This document shows, piece after piece, positions 30,840 to 32,541 of a stretch of DNA of 32,541 bases. Source of the stretch: Acidimicrobiaceae bacterium. Lineage in GTDB: Bacteria; Actinomycetota; Acidimicrobiia; Acidimicrobiales; Aldehydirespiratoraceae. A model generated the notes under the pieces. It had not been told where the DNA came from and did no database searches. It worked only from the letters and a program-made list of their open reading frames with translations. The translations under genes were made by a program, and so were the position numbers. How positions within the stretch are numbered: the first letter of the stretch is position 1; every line of letters begins with the position of its first letter. Where the stretch lies: positions 1-32,541 of the forward strand of contig JAPPJC010000041.1 of NCBI GenBank assembly GCA_028820455.1. The letters are read 5' to 3'.

Positions 30840-31492
30840 ACATTCAAGAGTCTAGCTCGATAGCCCAGGGCGAACTGAACTGCCCTCCCTATATCTTGTA
30901 TCTTGTGATGTTAGTGTGAGAGTCTGAATGCTCGCCGCGGCGGGTAGGGTTCTAGTCCCCTGCCATATTGGATGGCCTGAGAAGATGTTGCCACCCGCCG
31001 CGTCCGACTGCCTGAACCCTCTAACAGGGACACGCCGACAAGTGCTTGAATGCAAAAGTGGTTGAAGCACCAGCAGCGAGAACAGTCAAGGCGAACGGCA
31101 CAACACAATCATCATCCGCGTCACACGCAAACGATGCAACACAATAATCACCATGCTCAAAACCAGACCCACACCGACAACAAACAACCCCAACACGTTT
31201 AAAACATGCGTGCCATAACGGATGTTATGACTGTACAGGCGGGGATGACTCCTTGAGACGCGGCCTACCTTTTGGTGATGGCTGTTGTGTTGATTGCTTT
31301 TGCATTGATTGCCCCCCCCCCCGACTGGTTCTGGCTGTAGTTGTGTCGCTTGATAGAAGCCTGGACGCTGTGGCACCTCAACACAAGGCACCCCATCCCA
31401 ACACGCGCTCAGTATATGAATTACACGGCCGCTACCTCTGACGCACGTTCTTAACTAGCCCGCCATAGATGCAGAACAGTAGTATATGACTT
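30840..31492. other. Gene-poor region with a possible permease relic, C11 tract and local repeats
   Basis: No intact gene is supported. Minus-strand 31230-31086 encodes VLNVLGLFVVGVGLVLSMVI followed by VLHRLRV, a membrane helix plus RLR ending that resembles the C-terminus of the ABC permease family represented further right; it may be the remnant of a second permease gene. A run of 11 C stands at 31312-31322. CAACACAAT repeats occur at 31101 and 31138 (offset 37), and AGTATATGA at 31411 and 31481 (offset 70). Confidence 0.45.
30907..30964. repeat. 58-bp dispersed repeat, copy 2
   Basis: Same orientation as copy 1 at 14747-14804, with about nine mismatches in 58 and no gaps. The shared core TGCTCGCCGCGGCGGGTAGG is perfect. 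This copy lies about 70 bp upstream of the membrane protein start codon (minus-strand gene), in a gene-poor region. Confidence 0.88.
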
Positions 31493-31761
31493 TTACACAG
31501 GTGCTTTTCCAGCCGGTAAACGCAACCTCCTACACGCCCACCAAACAGACACCACTACTGTGCATGCTAAAACAAACGCAATGAGAAGAAAAACAACATC
31601 ACAACAAGAAACACCGGCCACGCGTTAAGGTCCCGGAAATACGACGGGCTGTATGATGTTGCTAGCAGTACTATAGTAGCAAAAAACGACATCAGAGATC
31701 AGTGGCCCGCATAAATAAAGGAACTACCTAACTCATCTCCATCGCTGGTCTGCCACTTGGG
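31493..31761 (-). pseudogene. Detached 3' part of the ABC permease gene
   Basis: In the same frame as the permease, past its TAG at 31764-31762, the sequence reads on through a TGA at 31701-31699 into MSFFATIVLLATSYSPSYF and then NAWPVFLVVMLFFFS, a likely membrane helix. A frameshift near 31595 then leads to LLIAFVLACTVVV followed by WWACRRLRLPAGKAPV and TAA (31495-31493). Permeases of this group typically end with a last helix followed by 'RRLRxPA', so this looks like the original C-terminus. Two in-frame stops and one frameshift imply decay, unless there is a sequencing error or recoding. Confidence 0.5.
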
Positions 31762-32499
31762 CTAGACATCAAAGTCATAGTACACGACTTCACAGTACAC
31801 GTTGAAAACAATCCCCAAAAACCACTCCATATTATCAACAGCAAGAGCAAATGCTAAAACAAGCCATACCATAAAAGCCATACCGTAGCTCAGGACAACC
31901 GCCACTGCACTACTCATAGCAAATGTCGAAATCAACACGGAGACAGCCGAAACAAAAAAAACTGCACCCACTAAGACTAGCACACCTCCAACACCAAGGA
32001 ACAACTGTCTCACATTCCAAGAAGTTAAAACCAACGCAACCGCGTAGACCCCAGCGGGAAACACAATAGGAGCAACCGAAGCGACGACCTTACCCCAAAC
32101 AATGTCAAACGGTCGAAGCAAACTCAACTGGACAGGCATCAAAGTTCCACGCCGACGCTCACCCACGATAGAAGTAGCCGCCAAAGCAGGCACCACAAGA
32201 ACAGTCAGACCAAGCACCAGGACTATCAGACCGTGAGACCCTCTCAAAAAAGATATATCCTTCGCTGAGTGGGGAATGACAAATGAGAAGTAGGACCCGT
32301 TACCTGAGACGGAATCTAGATACTCTTCAATCAAGTGCAACGCATCGACTATAGGACTGAAACGCAGAAAAAAGGAGAAAAGGAGAATAGGATTAAGCAT
32401 AACAGCATACATAACTCCTATGCCTATAACAAATGCCTTGTTCTTATACCATCTAGACAGCTCTAAAGCAAGAACTGGATTCTTGAAATGATCTAGCAT
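31762..32499 (-). CDS. ABC-2 type transporter permease, probably C-terminally truncated
   Basis: Membrane subunit of an ABC exporter. Five hydrophobic segments are visible; the cytosolic loop SIVGERRRGTLMPVQLSLLR with PFDIVWGK after it is characteristic of permeases that work with a separate ATPase. ATG 32499 has GAGAGG six bases upstream and is preferred to the GTG at 32520. The frame stops at TAG 31764-31762 after YYDFDV, but apparent missing C-terminal parts lie downstream (31493-31761), so the protein probably lacks its last helices. Just upstream, minus-strand 32541-32521 reads GLRESR and TGA, possibly the end of the partner ATPase gene. Confidence 0.82.
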   Translation of the reverse strand: MLDHFKNPVLALELSRWYKNKAFVIGIGVMYAVMLNPILLFSFFLRFSPIVDALHLIEEYLDSVSGNGSYFSFVIPHSAKDISFLRGSHGLIVLVLGLTVLVVPALAATSIVGERRRGTLMPVQLSLLRPFDIVWGKVVASVAPIVFPAGVYAVALVLTSWNVRQLFLGVGGVLVLVGAVFFVSAVSVLISTFAMSSAVAVVLSYGMAFMVWLVLAFALAVDNMEWFLGIVFNVYCEVVYYDFDV

Positions 32500-32541
32500 G
32501 AAAACCTCTCTAGCAAACACTCATCGACTCTCCCTTAAGCC

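Noticed and set aside
31253-31441. Plus-strand frame of 62 codons across the C11 tract
   Set aside because: It depends on the homopolymer length, has no ribosome-binding site and shows no family features.

Overview
The window most likely comes from a moderately low-GC member of the Actinomycetota, possibly an Acidimicrobiia-like lineage; the class is an inference. It carries neighbouring genes for phosphatidylinositol mannoside synthesis (PIP synthase, PatA-like acyltransferase, PimA-like mannosyltransferase) in the mycobacterial order, a CofC protein for coenzyme F420, a DUF222/HNH '13E12' protein, an actinobacterial-type small zinc-binding protein, and a 16S rRNA 5' end of actinobacterial type. 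Genes are mostly short operons or singletons on both strands, with about 80% coding by my estimate.

Layout. 1-611: 16S rRNA 5' end (minus strand) and a long hairpin-rich leader with a promoter. 612-5787: tyrS, a class A penicillin-binding protein with two PASTA domains, a small membrane protein and a possible Nfu-N-like protein. 5788-6378: a gene-free stretch with a promoter-like site, a C11 tract and several hairpins. 6379-12584: rnhB, gpsA, cofC, a PIG-L deacetylase, and the minus-strand run ispD-ispF-diacylglycerol kinase. 12824-16145: the PIM lipid cluster. 16268-20381: prepilin peptidase, a two-helix membrane protein, xerC, an MscS channel and a MogA/MoaB protein. 20441-20660: tRNA-Glu and tRNA-Gln. 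20682-25507: K+ channel, TrmH-type methyltransferase and valS. 25511-28999: accessory stretch with a visibly GC-richer AAA ATPase (DUF4143 type), a DUF222/HNH protein and a small zinc-ribbon protein. 29175-32541: a large membrane protein, a gene-poor stretch with permease relics, and an ABC permease that looks truncated by in-frame stops.

The most unusual signal is not a gene. Many gene boundaries carry a local direct duplication of 25-38 bp whose two copies start 71-74 bp apart (74, 74, 71, 74, 72, 72, 72; also 65/73 and 78). The sequence between the copies is unrelated to either flank. The copies often include the stop or start codon of the adjoining gene, so some genes are preceded by a decoy start and a mini-ORF. 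A second class of short tandem repeats (13-19 bp) lies in other spacers and inside coding regions. Several conserved enzymes (RNase HII, IspD, ValS, PimA) also carry low-complexity loop insertions. G/C homopolymers of 7-11 bases and a 58-bp dispersed repeat add to the picture of a genome with very active local sequence duplication outside, and at tolerated places inside, its genes.
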